From positions 1 through 41,277 of the forward strand of contig CAKUJM010000024.1 of assembly GCA_934661755.1 (NCBI GenBank): 41,277 bases of DNA, written 5' to 3'. Below the pieces are notes generated by a model. That model did no database searches. It worked only from the letters and a program-made list of their open reading frames with translations, and was not told the DNA's origin. Origin of the DNA: an uncultured Lentisphaeria bacterium. Its GTDB lineage: Bacteria; Verrucomicrobiota; Lentisphaeria; Oligosphaerales; Oligosphaeraceae. Shown here piece by piece: positions 40,734 to 41,277 of the stretch (positions are counted from its first letter, which is position 1; each line of letters opens with the position of its first letter). Both the position numbers and the translations under genes were made by a program.

Positions 40734-40739
40734 TATATT
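40734..40739 (+). promoter_or_regulatory. -10 element TATATT for the ferredoxin gene
   Basis: GTGCTATATTTGC lies about 140 bases before the ferredoxin ATG. A TTGAAG (40708-40713) lies 20 bases upstream, too far for a good -35. The leader is purine-rich near the gene. Confidence 0.5.
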
Positions 40740-40879
40740 TGCCCTGTGACTTGCGGAAAAAGACAACGGCTCGCATATCCATGCGGCCGATCCGCGCTTG
40801 ATCCATCCCCTCCCCAGGGAAAATCCCCCGGCGGAAGCCATTCCGCCGGAAAGCTCAAAAAAAACAAGGAGAAAAAGAC

Positions 40880-41053
40880 ATGGCTGCTGAAGTGAACAAG
40901 GACAATTGCGTTGGTTGCGGAGCCTGCGCGGGCGCATGCCCGGTCGGGGCAATCACCGTGGAAGACGGAAAGGCCGTCGTCAATGCCGACTCCTGCGTCA
41001 GCTGCGGCGCCTGCGCCGGCGAATGCCCCGTGGGGGCCATCGAGGTGAAATAG
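40880..41053 (+). CDS. 2[4Fe-4S] ferredoxin, 57 residues
   Basis: A small cytoplasmic electron carrier. Two CxxCxxCxxxCP motifs bind the two cubane clusters: CVGCGACAGACP (10-21) and CVSCGACAGECP (39-50). The length and pattern match clostridial-type ferredoxins. The ATG is preceded by AAGGAG at 8 bases. It stands alone with its own promoter and terminator and is probably an abundant redox carrier, consistent with an anaerobic lifestyle. It is short and easy to miss. Confidence 0.95.
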   Translation: MAAEVNKDNCVGCGACAGACPVGAITVEDGKAVVNADSCVSCGACAGECPVGAIEVK

Positions 41054-41074
41054 CCTCCCCCGAAAAAAATAATC

Positions 41075-41124
41075 GGCGCATCGCGCCGCAGCCACCGCTC
41101 CGGCGGATTGCGGCCCGATGCGCC
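41075..41124 (+). other. Large two-part hairpin in the ferredoxin 3' region
   Basis: GGCGCATCG (41075-41083) pairs with CGATGCGCC (41116-41124), and inside it GCCGCA (41085-41090) pairs with TGCGGC (41109-41114). This makes 15 base pairs with one C-C mismatch. It lies 21 bases past the stop and before the terminator. Confidence 0.7.
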
Positions 41125-41137
41125 GGAACACCGCATG

Positions 41138-41179
41138 ACGGACGCCCATGCCTGCGCGCAGGGGGTGTCCGTTTTTTTT
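41138..41179 (+). terminator. Rho-independent terminator after ferredoxin
   Basis: ACGGACGCCC (41138-41147) pairs with GGGTGTCCGT (41163-41172) with one G-U pair, followed by eight T residues. It is the best intrinsic terminator in the window. The last 98 bases (41180-41277) are relatively AT-rich and hold no recognisable gene. Confidence 0.9.
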
Positions 41180-41277
41180 CGTCCGCGCCGCCGGGCATGC
41201 ACGGGCAGTAACAAAGAATGAAAAATAGTTCGCGCTGAACACAGGCATCGTCTTCTGAGGCCATTGCGGAGAATAGT

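Overview
The window looks like chromosome from a GC-rich, LPS-making diderm bacterium. An outer membrane is implied by LpxD, a Skp/OmpH-type chaperone, a Wza-type export lipoprotein and a lipid-anchored DUF3089 protein. The phylum cannot be fixed from the sequence alone; gene content and style fit the PVC group (Lentisphaerota/Kiritimatiellota-like lineages), which is an inference from recollection held with low confidence. There is no phage, plasmid, CRISPR or IS element.

Layout. At 65-1645 (+) lies a YejE-type peptide ABC permease with a large extra periplasmic domain. From 10924 down to 1677 a long minus-strand housekeeping block reads rnd, a BaiN-type flavoprotein, rpsP-khpA-trmD-rplS (rimM is missing), rnhB, a Bax-inhibitor-1 family membrane protein, pcnB, a D-Ala-D-Ala carboxypeptidase, a 92-residue membrane protein and tRNA-Leu(UAG). 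On the plus strand, 11355-14789 holds an EamA-type transporter with a hairpin-rich leader, then an XRE-cupin regulator coupled to an acyl-CoA synthetase. The convergent gap 14790-15366 is filled with dispersed palindromic repeats. Minus-strand sppA, a YejA-like solute-binding protein and mutM (19082-15367) form a tight operon.

The largest unit runs on the minus strand from 34027 to 19278. It is an extracellular polysaccharide locus headed by a signalling pair, a REC-PP2C-HATPase protein and an Hpt protein, which resembles Pseudomonas HsbR/HptB. Then come a polyprenyl-phosphate sugar transferase, a degenerate sugar-nucleotidyltransferase/beta-helix protein, a Pol-beta-fold nucleotidyltransferase-like protein, a Wzz/Wzc-like chain-length protein whose kinase domain has lost its ATP motifs, a Wza-type lipoprotein, an O-antigen polymerase/ligase, a GT8-like transferase and four related GT2 glycosyltransferases. 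Genes in this stretch mostly overlap by 1-10 bases or are separated by short gaps, so they are probably co-transcribed. No flippase is present.

From 34382 (+) come a DUF3089 lipoprotein without the usual nucleophile, an HPr-like protein, rsmA, a TolQ/ExbB protein without a TolR/ExbD partner, skp, lpxD, a class I/II aminotransferase and a small 2[4Fe-4S] ferredoxin followed by a strong terminator.

Regulatory style. AT-rich -10 elements reading TATATT stand out in the GC-rich gaps before many genes. Some genes have AAGGAG/GGAGG sites, while a few (skp, the aminotransferase, the yejE-like gene) sit behind C-rich, G-poor leaders with no clear Shine-Dalgarno sequence.
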